Shown here one piece after another: positions 36,761 through 47,992 of a DNA stretch of 64,000 bases. This DNA comes from Mesostigma viride (Eukaryota; Streptophyta; Mesostigmatophyceae; Mesostigmatales; Mesostigmataceae), in contig RPFO01000213.1 of assembly GCA_009746045.1 (NCBI GenBank), positions 4,731,502-4,795,501 of the forward strand, read 5' to 3'. Under the pieces are notes generated by a model that did not search any database, was not told where the DNA came from, and saw only the letters and a program-made list of their open reading frames with translations. The position numbers and the translations under genes were made by a program. Numbering within the stretch: position 1 is the stretch's first letter; every line of letters starts with the position of its first letter.

Positions 36761-37828
36761 CCGATCCAGTTGAGGGGCTTGGAAACTTGGAAGTCATGGT
36801 TGACGACTTACGAAAAACATCTGAACGATGACGCCAAGTCGTTCTTGAGCACCTTGGTGTCGAAGGAGATCGAAGTTGCGATCGATGACGGTGTCTGGCA
36901 TGAGAGGTTCTCAGTCGGGTCTGATGAGAAGATGAACCCTTGGAGTGATCCAACACTTCGTGATCTTTTGTTCGAAGTCATGGGGCGGAGCCTTCGAGGC
37001 AAAAGGTTAAAGGGGAAAGACATTGCATCTCTTTTCGACACCTTTGAGTTGCTTGTTACCGAGTGCGGGTCAACGATACCCGACGCAGCGGATGTTACAG
37101 CTTATGTTCCTCGAAGCCTGCTCGTCTGGATCAAGCTGTCTTGTGCGACCAAACAGTACTGCAAGGACACGAGACAGCACCCATTGTCACACGAGTATTT
37201 TGACATCATCATATCTGTCTGCAGGTGGGAAATGTACCAGGTCCTAGAGCAGGGGAAGACAGGTGAGGATTGGGACACCTCCCCGTTGACGGAAATCGAT
37301 GTCAATCTGCTCTTGAAGAAAGGGTTCAAGGATGCGCAGTTCGACTGGGATGTCTTCGGCGACTTTCTGGTCTCCATGGACCACTCGGTATCTCCCGAGT
37401 TGTTCAAGGCTGGCACAAATGTCATTGAAGATTTGGATGGGGTTAGATCGCACTTCCTTTCGTCGTATTCAGTGTGGATGGCGCAGTTTAGGGTGAACCC
37501 AGACCCTATTCTTCCGAGTCGAGCTGTTGAATTATTTCTTCAGTTGTGCGAGGATGAGATCCTGCGTTTTCGTCAGAGTGGGGAGTTCGACATGGCCGGA
37601 CAGTATGAGCCCCCACGAAAGGAGGTTGTCGTATGGCTTGAGTACAAGGGGATCGACGACTGCCTGTCGTTAGTGACGGCGAATATAAACGAGAAATCAT
37701 GGAGTCAGGACATGCTATCTCACTTGTTTTTTCTTCGGACGTTTTTCGAAGACGAACTGAGCCACACAACTCCATCTGAGATGTGGCCGATCGGACAAGT
37801 GTTGCGGGAGTGGAGATTTGACATTGAG
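36761..37828 (+). CDS. Exon: 356-codon globular segment of unknown family
   Basis: It is bounded by GTGTGCAG and GAG|GTAATT and is open throughout. The sequence has ordinary globular composition, rich in Trp, Asp and Leu (LETWKSWLTTYEKHL, WDVFGDFLVSMDHSV, QVLREWRFDIE), and is predicted mostly helical by eye. No catalytic motif is evident. It is the best-preserved exon of the gene and the best query for homology search. Confidence 0.68.
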
Positions 37829-37945
37829 GTAATTATTGACATTTGTGTATATATTTTTTTAGTCCGTTTAGATCTGTATTGTGTTTTTCTTTTGTTGAAA
37901 ATTGTTACTAACGATCAACGCATTTCTTTCTCTCCTTCCCGCCAG

Positions 37946-38437
37946 GAGGGTGACATTCCACGTTTTGAGGGACAAAGTCCTTCAGCGTGGAACCCGGAGG
38001 TAAGCAAATGCCGCTAAAGGTTCGGGGTCGATTTGTGAAGATAGGATATTCAAGAAATACTTCCTGTTTTGACTGACTTTGTATATTTATCTGAACGCAC
38101 GTTTCGTCTTGCAGGATGACGATCAACCTTTCGAAGAGGTCGAAGGGATGGGGACGGAGAACGTAGAGGTAGGAAATTTGTTTCATTTTACTGTTCAAGC
38201 TTAGGGTTGGGGTCGCTCCGCAGAGCAACGTTAAAACAAAATTAATGCTCGTTTTTTTTATGTCATCGTCTGAATTATTATTATTTTTTTTTCATGCAGG
38301 AGGTGGACGAGAAGAAAGAGGAGGAGAAGGAGCAGGAGGTGGACGAGGAGGAAGAGGAGGAGGAGCACGAGGAGGAGGAGGAGGAGGAGGAAGAAAAAGA
38401 GCCCGAGCCAACTCCGAAGGGGAAGGGAAAGGCAAAG
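37946..38437 (+). CDS. Three short exons, ending in an acidic tract
   Basis: Exons at 37946-37999, 38115-38168 and 38300-38437 are 18, 18 and 46 codons, all phase 0. The first two carry unremarkable acidic sequence. The third is a Glu-rich run (EEEEEEHEEEEEEEEEKEPEP, about 38345-38405) ending KGKGKAK before GT-TTGT. These look like flexible acidic linkers. Confidence 0.55.
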
Positions 38438-38536
38438 GTTTGTACAATGTTTTTTAATTTTTTAACGCTGAAGGTCGCGCTGCAGAGCTAGGATGCCAGA
38501 GTTCAGATTACTCTTCTTAACACGTCCCCTGTAGAA

Positions 38537-40219
38537 ACTCAGTCCTAAAAATAGGACTGAGTATACCATCTTTGAGATCATGTGGCGGTAAGGGTAGGGG
38601 GGTACCCCATGTGTTTGATATGCATCATAGCACTCAATATCATGCTAATGCTTGGGCATGTGCTTAAAAAATCATATGTTGACCAAATCATGTAAAATTA
38701 TACATGACTCTCAACCCTTACTCGCGATTTTGGAATTTTCTGTGGAAGCACGAGTGTGTAAAATCCAATAAAATCCATATTCACTATTAAAAATCATAGG
38801 CATGTAGATATTAGAGTTCTTGAACTGTGGCAAAAAACTGGACTCAATTTGGCCACTGGCACTGCCTGAAACATGCAAAACACTGCCAGTCCTATAAATA
38901 GGACTGGGCCTTGGTAACAAAATGCTAGCATGGGAGTGCGGTCGTACCACACACCACCGTGGCCACCAACCATGCCAATCAACTGATTTCCCTTCCAGCA
39001 TAATAGGACAACATGCTTGCATCATCATATTGCAGTTATATTATACCTTATAATGTGTGAGAGCCTATGCAAGCACGCAGGAAATGGGTTTGGATACCTA
39101 CCCACGAAAGGTTTTTTTTATGTGTTAACCACCAATGTATTGGGCAGGTTAAGCATATTTCAAGTGTCTCTAACAAGAATGGACATGGATAAAACTGTTT
39201 TGCCTTGCCATGGCATGGCCAACATACTTGCTGGCACATGATGACAGTGGTTTACCACCAAGATCTTTCACTCACCCATATAAGCTTGAAAGCACCCTTG
39301 ACGAGGCCCATGGCCACACAATTATGCAGTATGAACGTAGCAAAAGAACAACTAACATCTATGAAGGTGTTTAAACCCATACAGCGCCTAAAAACCTGCA
39401 CAACTACACCAGGGCAAGGCAAATGCCTGGCAACATCATCTAAAAAGGGGGTTTTGGAGAGGGGCAGGCAACGGTCAAGAAAGAGCATCAAGACTCGAAA
39501 CTGGCAACACCTCGCAAGCTTAAACTCATGTAAGAACATCAAGAAATGATGAGACAACGATATTCCGGCTTTACCTTGCATGGCTGGCGTTACCTTGGCC
39601 CAGGCGGTGCCCGCAAAAGTGGCACTTTGAGGCACACACACCATGACGTGACAGAGTGGTCGAAATCATCAAATCTATACTGCCACTAAGTCAATTCTAT
39701 GACAATGCATGATAAAAGGTAGAAAGATACCTATAAATCCTTCGAATTTCGCCGGAAAGCAGTTGTAGTAATCAATTCCGTCGGCCTGCCTGATCGCAGC
39801 TTTTTCCAGCAAGAACGGTGCCGACACCTAGTAAAACGCATCCCCGCGAGCTGAAAATTGACTTGTATCATCTCTAGGATATATAAAATCTATTTCCTGA
39901 GTTTGGCCAGCTATATCGTCGGAAAACGTAAACTGCATGCATGGGCGCAAGCCGCCATGGCTAGGTCGTGCATTTCCGGAACTCACGTTTCACGTGAATA
40001 AGTACCCTTACCACCTGTACTTTGACCGTCTTTTTGACCGTCCAAACAAAATCAAAAAAAATCCCAAAAATATGTCCCAGAAAGATCTTTTCACGTAGTA
40101 TTTGAATAAATTTAGAGAGAATTTTTTTGCCAAACATTCTGACTTGGGTGAATTTTCTACGAAACCCCAAATCTCAGTCCTAAATTTAGGACTGAGTTGA
40201 ACTCAGTCCTAAAAATAGG
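38537..40219. mobile_element. Candidate insertion with hairpin ends, inside an intron
   Basis: The left edge is the hairpin CTCAGTCCTAAAAATAGGAC... (38537-38562, 10-11 bp arms). The right edge has a similar hairpin at 40173-40196 and a further CTCAGTCCTAAAAATAGG at 40202-40219. One internal variant is at about 38884. The 1.7-kb block interrupts the intron between exons ending at 38437 and starting at 40291, and has no gene I can support. Superfamily and target duplication are not clear. Confidence 0.45.
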
Positions 40220-40290
40220 TGTGGCTACAGACGACGTGTTAATACATTTCGCTTCATGTGTATGTTGTGTGTTGTTGGTATACCTTCCAG

Positions 40291-41048
40291 CAGGCTAAGA
40301 AAAAGGCGACGACGACATTCCAGGATCCCAAGAAGCTTATTGACAGAAAGAATAAGGTGAAGACTATCTGTGATATTGGCGACCTCATCCTAGGCAAGCC
40401 CCCTAAGGATGTTACGATTGGTGCCGGGGAGTTTCGCAAGTATCTCACCCAACTACGCGTTGAAGCGGCGGCCGATTTCGCAAAGCAATCTGACACCTTC
40501 AACGGTGAGCTGGCCTATGATTTCGTCAACCAAGTCAAGTCCAAGGGCACCGAAAAGTTCAAGTGGAAACCAAAGGAGTACACGGAGGCGAAGGTGGACA
40601 AGGTCATCAAGTTCATGAAGTTGGATCTCAAGAGAAGGGATCGTGAACGGGCGAAGCTGCTTGAGGGTCAGGCAAAAGCGTCCAAAAAGAAGAGGGATGC
40701 GGATAAAAAGGAGAAGGGGAAGGATAAGGGGGTGGAAATGGAGGATGACGCGGCCGGGGGGAGAAGGGCGGGAAGGGAAAGAAGGGGAAGAAGGCGGGAG
40801 AAAAGGAAGAGGTGCGTTTTTCGCGGAATTTTTGATTTAGAGGGGTAGCTCTGTGGAGTGAACCTTTTTACCTTCTCCGTGCTTTGCACCCTATTCGGTA
40901 TTTTTTGTCTGCACGCCGACTATTTGCAAACGTTAAACTATTTATTGTTTTCCTGTCTCATCTTCGTCAATGTCTTCCTCCAGGGTGGCGAGGGGGAGAA
41001 AGGCGGAAAAGGAAAGAAGGGGAAGAAGGCGGGAGAAAAAAGGAAGCG
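40291..41048 (+). CDS. Exons: 40291-40811 and its partly duplicated neighbour 40984-41048
   Basis: The first exon encodes about 140 residues of globular sequence (LIDRKNKVKTICDIGDLILG, GEFRKYLTQLRVEAAADF) and a Lys-rich tail. Its length is 3n+2; a frame change at the G run near 40756 would restore the KGGKGKKGKKAG tail seen in the second exon. The second exon repeats that tail, and about 200 bp of exon plus intron is duplicated in tandem (about 40785-40985 and 41020-41220). Both donors are GTGCGT. Confidence 0.55.
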
Positions 41049-41217
41049 GTGCGTTTTTGGTGATTTAGATTCAGAGGGGTAGCTCCGTGGAGTGACCCTT
41101 TTTACCTTCTGTGTTCTTAGCACCCTACTCTGAGATTTTCCTACGCTCGCGGACTATATGCATACGTTAAACTATTTATTGCTTTCTTGTCTCATGTTCG
41201 TCAATGCCTTCGTTCAG

Positions 41218-42396
41218 GGTGCCGAGGGGGAAGGAGACGGTGACGGAAGGTTGGCCGGCAATGATGCCGTTTTTGCACTCGTCAAGGAGATGCTTAACTA
41301 CGTCGAAGCCAAGGGCAAGGCGCCGGCGTCGGAGATATTGAAGTGGCCTACCTTCTCCCCTTTTCTTGAGCTTCTAAAAGCACTTTCAAAGCTCTTCAAG
41401 GAGGGGATCCTGACGAGTAGTGGAAAGGTGGACAAGGAGCCGATCATCAAAGAGTGGAAGATGGCAACGACCGTGGACTCCGAGAAGGAGATCAGGGACA
41501 AAGCCATTCGGGACGCGAATGCTGTGCGGGAATCCCGTTGGATTCGACCGAGTGACTTCATCGATACCGGTTGCAATAGCATGCGCATTCACACCGTCAA
41601 CGGGCTGATTTTGCCTGACAACATGAGGCAGCGGTTGCTAAGCGATGAGGTGTTCAGGGAGAACGGGCGCATCTTGCTGAATGCAAAGACAAACAGTTTG
41701 CATTTTAAGGTGTGCATTCCTGTGTGGCAGTTCGCCTTTCAAGCGCTTGCGGAAACCAAGCCAAGCCTCTTCGCCAAACACATCACGTCCTCTGGCCCTT
41801 ACCGGGATTGGCTGAAAAATTAATGCCATGGCGCTAGGACTGACGCGGAGTTCGTGGGCTCGCGTTACTTTCGCCCCTTGTCCGACAAGGAGATTGAGAA
41901 GTATCTTGGAACCAAGTCCACCGCTTCTTTCCTCAAGAGAGGTGTTGAGTTCCGGACCTATGCACGAGTCGGGGAACAAGACGACGTTCTGCCCTTTGAT
42001 TTTCAACCAAGGGAGGTCTTCAGCCTAATAAGCCAGGCCTAATATGCCAGCCTAATAAGCCAGGCATTCGACCCAAGATTTCACGAGGAACATCCTGATG
42101 GCGAATATCTCGTTCTTCGATATGCGGTGGTCGACGGAAACCACTATTTCAAGGGTTTAAAGTCTTTCAAGCAATTGGAGGGGGAATGGACGCCCGCTGT
42201 GACACATGTTAAGAAACTAATGTGTGAAGGGGGGGCAGCGTCTGAGAACGCGAAGGACAGTGCCGCGGCGGCTAAACTTTTCTCATCCCTCATGGACCAA
42301 TTCCATACTGGGTACGGGGGAACGAACGTCATTCTGCTTCGGGGGGCCGACCTTCTTCCAAATTGGGACGAGTGTAAAAAGTTCCCGGAAATATCT
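41218..42396 (+). CDS. Exon: 393 codons with two in-frame stops
   Basis: The reading frame is continuous from the acceptor CGTTCAG to the donor TCT|GTAAGT, except for TAA at 41821-41823 and 42040-42042. The second stop is created by a 27-bp duplication of AGCCTAATAAGCCAGGC with a spacer. The encoded sequence is globular (WIRPSDFIDTGCNSMRIHTV, GEYLVLRYAVVDGNHYFKG) and retains its frame on both sides of each stop. The gene therefore looks recently inactivated, or these are assembly errors or readthrough sites. Confidence 0.58.
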
Positions 42397-42727
42397 GTAA
42401 GTGGTAGTTGTATCTATGGCAATGGTGACGCTGCAGTTCCACCACTTCGTCGTGTTATGTCGAGTAAGGGTCGCACTGTGGAGTGACCATGTCAAAAGTC
42501 TTCCTTTATCATGCATTATAAATGCGGGAAGTCGCACACAGAAACGACATTGGCAGTCAAACTCTCATCCCGACATATTTCTGGGGTGGTTTCGCAGAGT
42601 GACCCTAACTTACCGATTTCGGCGCTGAAGACCATTTTTCGCGCTCCCTGCGTTCATAACGTCACGCTGCAAGTCGACCCTTGAATTGTTCTTGTGTGTC
42701 AATTTTTCGTTCCTCTGTTCGTGACAG

Positions 42728-43467
42728 GAGGTTGGGAAGAAGAAGCTGGATCGCCTATTCGAAATCTCCAAGGGCGCCAATGCCGAAGATCAGGCGGTAG
42801 CGGATCGGACGCTTGGGCAGGCGCTTCTGGATGTTTGGAATTACAACAGGCTGTACTTGCACGGCGTCGTGAAGCAGGGCAAAGGGCATTTTATTCCCGA
42901 TGGCCATTACACGAACCTGCTGGCGTACATCCTGCCGGCCACCAAACAATCAGTCGGGAGGGAAGGGAGTTTGGAGGGGAGTAAGGAGGATAAGGGGGAG
43001 TTGAGGGAGGAAGAAGGCGAGCGGAAAAAAAACAAGGCCCAACCTTCCCAAATTTCAAATTACAATCGAGTTCTGGCGAACACCTTCCTGCGCCTCACAA
43101 AGGCCAGGCCGGATGATGAGAATGACGTCACACCCGCTCCTGAGGAGACTATGACTCTCAGATGCCGGTTCGCTAACGCCGAGGGCACCAAGAAGGGGCA
43201 AAAGGTGTCCTGGACGTCTGTAAGGAACCTGGCGTCGTTTCCGATGATGGACGCTGTGTGTGAATGCATCATGAGTGGGGAGGTTGGGCCCGAAAAGCTG
43301 TCAAAGTTGGTGGAGTTGGCCAAGGACGTACTTGAGTGCGTTCGCCAATTCATCCTTATTAAGTTTCAGGAAAAGCCCGACTTGGATGGCGAATGTAAGG
43401 GGGGGGCTGATATGGAGTACAAGGCTTCTCGCTTATTTGAAGAGGTGTTCGGCTGTCGACTACTTAA
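42728..43467 (+). CDS. Exon, left part before the piggyBac-like insertion
   Basis: It starts after TTCGTGACAG and encodes 246 codons: a globular part (KLDRLFEISKGANAEDQAV, HFIPDGHYTNLLAYILPATK), a charged linker (EEEGERKKNKAQ) and another helical part ending VFGCRLL at the TTAA target. The next codon is completed by the first base after the element at 45674. Confidence 0.66.
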
Positions 43468-45669
43468 CCCATAGTCCGTATTGCCATTTTTTGCAAACAA
43501 ATACCCCCTAAAATGAAAAAAATCATAACTCCCAGACCGCTACTCCAAATACCCTCAACCAAGATGCCAGGAATATCTACACTTCAAGGGCTTTCAGAAT
43601 ATGCAATAATATCTTGAGTCCCGTAAGTGGGTTGCATGATATTCTCAGTCAAAGTTGGACAAAAGACGAACATTTTCATGCATCACACCATGGAACCCCC
43701 CCCTTTTTTTCAGGGGAGGGTTGTAAACACCAATGTCAAGGTTGGATAATTTTATTAGGTAGTTCAGGCATCCCCATACCAGGGGGGGCCACTCAGAATT
43801 GAGTTTTGCACATGGCACCACGCTCATATACGTGTGTGGGTTACGCGCGCGTAGACAGCCATCTATGACATGCAACACAGCCATGCATTATAACAAGCTA
43901 CAAAAGACTGGCAAAAGTGCTTGAATGCAAACGGGTTGCCTACCTGAACTAACGGGGTGGTATACTCTAAGGAAATGCCATAAACTGAGCACTCACAGGG
44001 CTGATACCACTCTTTACAGCAGGCATGGAAGCTTGCTAAATGCTGCACCAATAAACTCGTCAACTATAATGCATGGCAGGCGTATTCCGCGGCAAACAAC
44101 ATGCAAACACGTTGCCGTACCTGGCTCATTCACGTCCCGCCCGGATTCTGCTGGCCGGGACCCTCATATCTCACACATACTAGTGCGCTACAGGCATAGG
44201 CCGCCATAGCCGCATCATGCATGCATCCGCTATGGTTACTACGTTGATATTCCGTGCAAAGATGACCTACAAACGCGTCCGCAATCCCAGCAAACCTTGC
44301 AGCAGATGTCCCGTACCAAACCTGGATGCTCGGGCTGGCGCAGACTGCTCGGCCATACAGAGAAAATCGAAATATGGTAAGCTATAACTCATATGGCACT
44401 GACGACCAAGAAGGCAGTATTTTCCTACCTGTATTTTCCCAGTCCTACCAATCTGGCCATGCCTGACCTACGAAAAACACGCACCGTCATTCTGAGCGAC
44501 ATTCTGAACCGTCTCAGGCCGCGAGACGCAAAAATTTCCTTGATAACGGCACGCTAGCAGCCATATCTAGTTGCGCGCGCGCGCGAGTGAAAATTTCCCG
44601 CCAAAGTCACGTGATACTTTCTCAATACACGTTGTAATTACCAGGCTATGGCGAATATAACACCCAAACCTATTATGCATCACCTTCGTCCCTAAGTGTC
44701 CCCGGACCCACCGGACACGTGGCATCCGCCAGAAGTGGCGCGGCGCCACTGGCGCGGCGCCGTTTTTGGCGGGGAGTCAAATCCTATATATTAATTTAGC
44801 AATGTAAGGTAATCCCGCACTATCCAGGGCATCGCAACTTCCCCGCCAATCCATAACAACCGGAATAACTAACCACCAATCCCAGCGAGCGAGCGAAGCG
44901 AGCGAGCGGCCGCTGAAAGCGGCCTGGCGCGCAGCGCACGGCGAGCGCAGCGAGCTGTGCGCTGCGCGCGGCGAGCGAGCGAAGCGAGCGAGCACCCTAC
45001 CGCGAGCGAGCGAAGCGAGCGAGCACCGTACGGCGAGCGAGCGAAGCGAGCGAGCACCGTACTGCGCACCAATCCGCGAGCGAAGCGAGCACCGTACTAT
45101 TCCAGCGGGCAGCGGGCGGCGTACTGCGCACCAATCCGCGAGCGAAGCGAGCACCGTACTATTCCAGCGGGCAGCGGGCGGCGTACTGCGCACCAATCCG
45201 CGAGCGAAGCGAGCACCGTACTATTCCAGCGGGCAGCGGGCAGCGTACTGCGCACCAATCCGCCAGCGAAGCGAGCACCGTACTTTCCAGTGGGCAGCGG
45301 GCAGCGTACTGCGCACCAATTCGCTCGCAGCGTACTAATCCAGCGGGCAGCGGGCAGCGTACAGCGGGCAGCGGGCAGCGGGCAGCGGGCAGCGGGCAGC
45401 GGGCAGCGGGCAGCGGGCAGCGGGCAGCGGGCAGCGGGCAGCGGGCAGCGGGCAGCGGGCAGCGGGCAGCGGGCAGCGGGCAGCGGGCAGCGGGAAGCGG
45501 GCAGCGGGCAGCGGGCAGCGGGCAGCGGGCAACGGGCAGCGGGCTGCGGGCTGCGGGCAGCGGGCAGCGGGGCGAAGTACTGCCAAAAAAAGGGACCCTG
45601 TTTTGGGCTGGGCGAAGCCAGCGGGTGACACTAGTGTTATGTTATAACATAACATTTACGGACTATGGG
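43468..45669. mobile_element. piggyBac-like non-autonomous element 2 (2202 bp) inserted in an exon
   Basis: The ends are CCCATAGTCCGTA and its reverse complement, flanked by TTAA at 43464-43467 and 45670-45673. Its left several hundred bases match element 1 (13603) closely; the right part differs, with GC-rich tandem repeats. No transposase was seen. Without it and one TTAA, the host frame reads straight through. Confidence 0.85.
44880..45585. repeat. GC-rich tandem repeats inside piggyBac-like element 2
   Basis: First come GCGAGCGAAGCGAGCGAGC-type units (44885-45060), then about 60-bp units with TACTGCGCACCAATCCGCGA (45060-45330). A pure CAGCGGG 7-mer array follows (45345-45570). Absent from element 1. 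Confidence 0.9.
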
Positions 45670-45673
45670 TTAA

Positions 45674-47347
45674 CCGGATGCCAAGGAACAAGGACGTCGT
45701 CGATCGATTCCTGGCATTTTGGGAGAAGGCCGTCATCATCACGCGCAATGTCGCCTACCTCTTAAAGTCCGAAGGTCTTGCCAATCACCTAAGGATTCCG
45801 AGAAAGGATCTGATGGCTGGCACCATCGATCTAGTGGATCTCCTCGACAAAACCGCTCCGAACTTCAGTATGAAGGGTTCGTACGGCCTTCTGGACAAGG
45901 ACTTGTATCTCCACTATCAAAAAAAGATGGAAGGAGGGGAAGGGAAGAAGGAGGCGGTGGTTGAGGCGAAGGAGAAAGTTGCAGGGAAAGGGGGGGAGAA
46001 GGTGGAAGAGAAAAGTGCTGAGCCGATTGAGTATAACTGGCGCAGCATTTCCTGGGATCAGATGACCGTCTGGTATTCTTCTCATAGTCTCCCTAAAGGC
46101 GGCCCTGACAGGAAGAAGGCATTTGTGAGGAGGGTGGCGGCGGAGGTGGCCGTGGGCGACGGTGAGGGCTTCCCATCCACGTTCGCGAGGCAAGACGATG
46201 GCCTGACGCCATTACCGTGCTGTAGAATCCTGAATTTGGATGGTGAGTTCGGCCGCAAGTGGACGTCCTTCAAGGACTTCTGGTGGGGTGACCATGACCT
46301 CTTTATGGTTCCTCCAAAAAAGACAACTGTCGAACGCAATTCCGGTTACCACAGGAAGCTTATCGCGCTAGAGACGCAGTTTTTCGAGGAGTTGCGTCCC
46401 ATCGTGGTCGTTTTTGGCGGAAAGAAGTCATTGGATGGCTTCGAAGACTTACTGGTTCGGATGGGGAAGATGCCTGACGTCTCGCGGACGTCATTGGCGA
46501 AGAAGAGGAAGGCTGAGGATGACGCGGAAGGAGATTCGGATGGGGACGAGGGAGGCGAGGGAGAGGGTGGAAAGGAAGGAGGGTCGACTCGCAGAGCGAC
46601 GTCTACGGGGGGAGAGAAGTCGTCACCGCAGAAGACGTCTAAGGGGGGAGAGAAGTCGTCACCGCAGAAGACGTCTAAGGGGGGAGAGAAGTCGTCACCG
46701 CAGAAGACGCGGGACAAAGGAAAGGGTGGGCAGCGGCCGTCTGTCCAGCCGCAGCTGGAGTCACACCCTTCCAAAAAGCTTCGAAAGGCAGTTGTTCAAA
46801 TCTCGGACGACGAAGATGAAGCTGAGCCTGGCGCTTCTGCCCGGCCTGTCGCTCCTTCCGCGCCTACGCGCGTTTCAAAGTATCCCAAGAAAGAGCTTCG
46901 AAGGCAGCCAGTCGAGTCATCATCATCCTCCTCCGAGGAGGAGGAGGAGGAGGGGGAGGAGGGGGAGGAGGGGGAGGAGGGGGACGAGGGGAGGAGGGGG
47001 ACGAGGGGAGGAGGGAGGAGGAGGAGGAGGAGGAGGAGGAGGAGGAGGAGGAGGAGGAGGAGGAGGAGGAGGAGGAGGAGGAGGAGGAGGAGGAGGAGGA
47101 GGAGGAGGAGGAGGAGGAGGAGGAGGAGGAGGAGGAGGGGATGAGGAGGAGGAGGGGGATGACGACGAGGAGGAGGAAGATGGAGGGAGGCGAAGGGGTG
47201 ATGGAAGGGCAAGGGGTGGAGGGGCAGGAGGGTCAACTCGCAGAGCGACGTCTGAGGGGAGGAAGAAGCCTGCCGCGCCCTCCAAGTCTTCCGGCTCGTC
47301 TCGACCCAAGACAGCTGCTACTCGAGCTCAGAAAGCAATAACAAAGG
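45674..47347 (+). CDS. Exon, right part after the piggyBac-like insertion
   Basis: The frame continues from the pre-insertion part as ...NR-MPRNKDVVDRFLAFWEK. A first domain (about 95 codons) is followed by a Lys/Glu linker. A second conserved-looking block follows (WRSISWDQMTVWYSSHSLP, FWWGDHDLFMVPPKKTTVER, about 46030-46340). Then come three 12-residue GGEKSSPQKTSK repeats (46609-46715) and an acidic/GGA-encoded tract. The frame changes inside the GGA microsatellite. Two copies of the intron motif occur here as coding sequence (46581 and 47230), both read as GSTRRATS. Confidence 0.62.
46930..47140. repeat. Coding (GGA)n microsatellite
   Basis: About 110 bp of pure GGA preceded by GGA/GGGGA variants. 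Read as Glu, Arg or Gly runs depending on frame. Its length controls whether the 3' part of the exon stays in frame; as assembled it does not. Confidence 0.92.
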
Positions 47348-47462
47348 GTGAGGAAATCGCTGTTTTGGTCGTGGCATGTATCCTGAATTTTTTTTTAATT
47401 CGTTTGCAATCTATCTACGTTGACTTTAGTCCGTCGTTGATGTGCCGATTGGTTACGCGCAG

Positions 47463-47992
47463 GTAATGATGTGGTGCGGGCGAACGCTGCGGTGGGCTTC
47501 GGTCCTGCAGCTAAACTTGCTGCTCAGTCTGAAGGGGTGGAAGCGAATGCGCAGAGCCAAGAGCCTTATGAGAAGCCTACGCTGTGGATGAGACTTATGG
47601 ACGGGGAACAGAAACACGGAGCACCGGAGTGCTTCTGGATTGATGGGTGGGCCGAGAACACCATGAGAAGGGCCAATGCGAGTAGGGAAAAGCAAAAGTA
47701 TACCAAGTTACAGGAGGTGAAGTTGTACGGGCAGGTAGGTGGATACGATCGGAAATGGAGGGACGTTTGCATGAAGTTTTTTCCAGAAGAGACAGAGGGC
47801 GGAAAGTTGCATAGGGGCAAGTTCTGGATGCCTTTGGACTATGTGAAGAAGGTGGTGACTCTGATGGACGGAAAGAGTTGGAATGATGTGGCAAAGTGGG
47901 CACCTGCGATGTCCATCGATCCAAAGAGGAAGAAGTCCAAAACAGAACAGCAGAAATTGGAAGCAGAAGCAAGGAGCAAGAATAAGAAGTGA
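47463..47992 (+). CDS. Terminal exon of the large gene
   Basis: A phase-1 join (donor AAGG|GTGAGG at 47347, acceptor GCGCAG before 47463) leads to 176 codons ending in TGA. The sequence is globular (KPTLWMRLMDGEQKHGAPEC, GGYDRKWRDVCMKFFPEET) with a basic C-terminal tail (KRKKSKTEQQKLEAEARSKN) that could act as a nuclear signal. An AT-rich stretch follows. Confidence 0.65.

Larger units (their letters stand above)
36242..42680 (+). repeat. Intron-resident near-palindromic motif, copies in the large gene
   Basis: Copies occur at 36242-36263, 36474-36495, 36687-36708, 38210-38229, 38473-38489, 40842-40864, 41076-41098, 42468-42488, 42584-42605 and 42660-42680. They share GGGTC, a TTCGCAGAG or CTGCAGAG core and TGACCC. 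In the first three introns the motif ends 46, 46 and 52 nt before the 3' splice site. Exons lack it except for two coding copies near 46581 and 47230. Confidence 0.85.
34707..47992 (+). pseudogene. Large multi-exon gene of unknown function, disrupted
   Basis: At least twelve exons on the plus strand share consistent GT-AG boundaries: 34707-36149, 36310-36372, 36542-36613, 36761-37828, 37946-37999, 38115-38168, 38300-38437, 40291-40811, 40984-41048, 41218-42396, 42728-47347 (containing a transposon at 43468-45669) and 47463-47992 (TGA). Nearly all introns are phase 0. The product would exceed 2000 residues: a coiled-coil and Ser/Pro-rich N-terminus, two globular segments, several acidic or basic linkers and a C-terminal globular segment. 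I recognise no domain. Damage: in-frame stops at 41821 and 42040, frameshifts near 40756, in the exon at 40984 and in the GGA tract near 47000, and an exonic piggyBac-like insertion. The first exon is not visible. It may be a degraded host gene or part of a large mobile element. Confidence 0.6.

Noticed and set aside
44777..45628. Arg/Ala/Ser repeat proteins
   Set aside because: They read GC-rich tandem repeats inside a piggyBac-like element.
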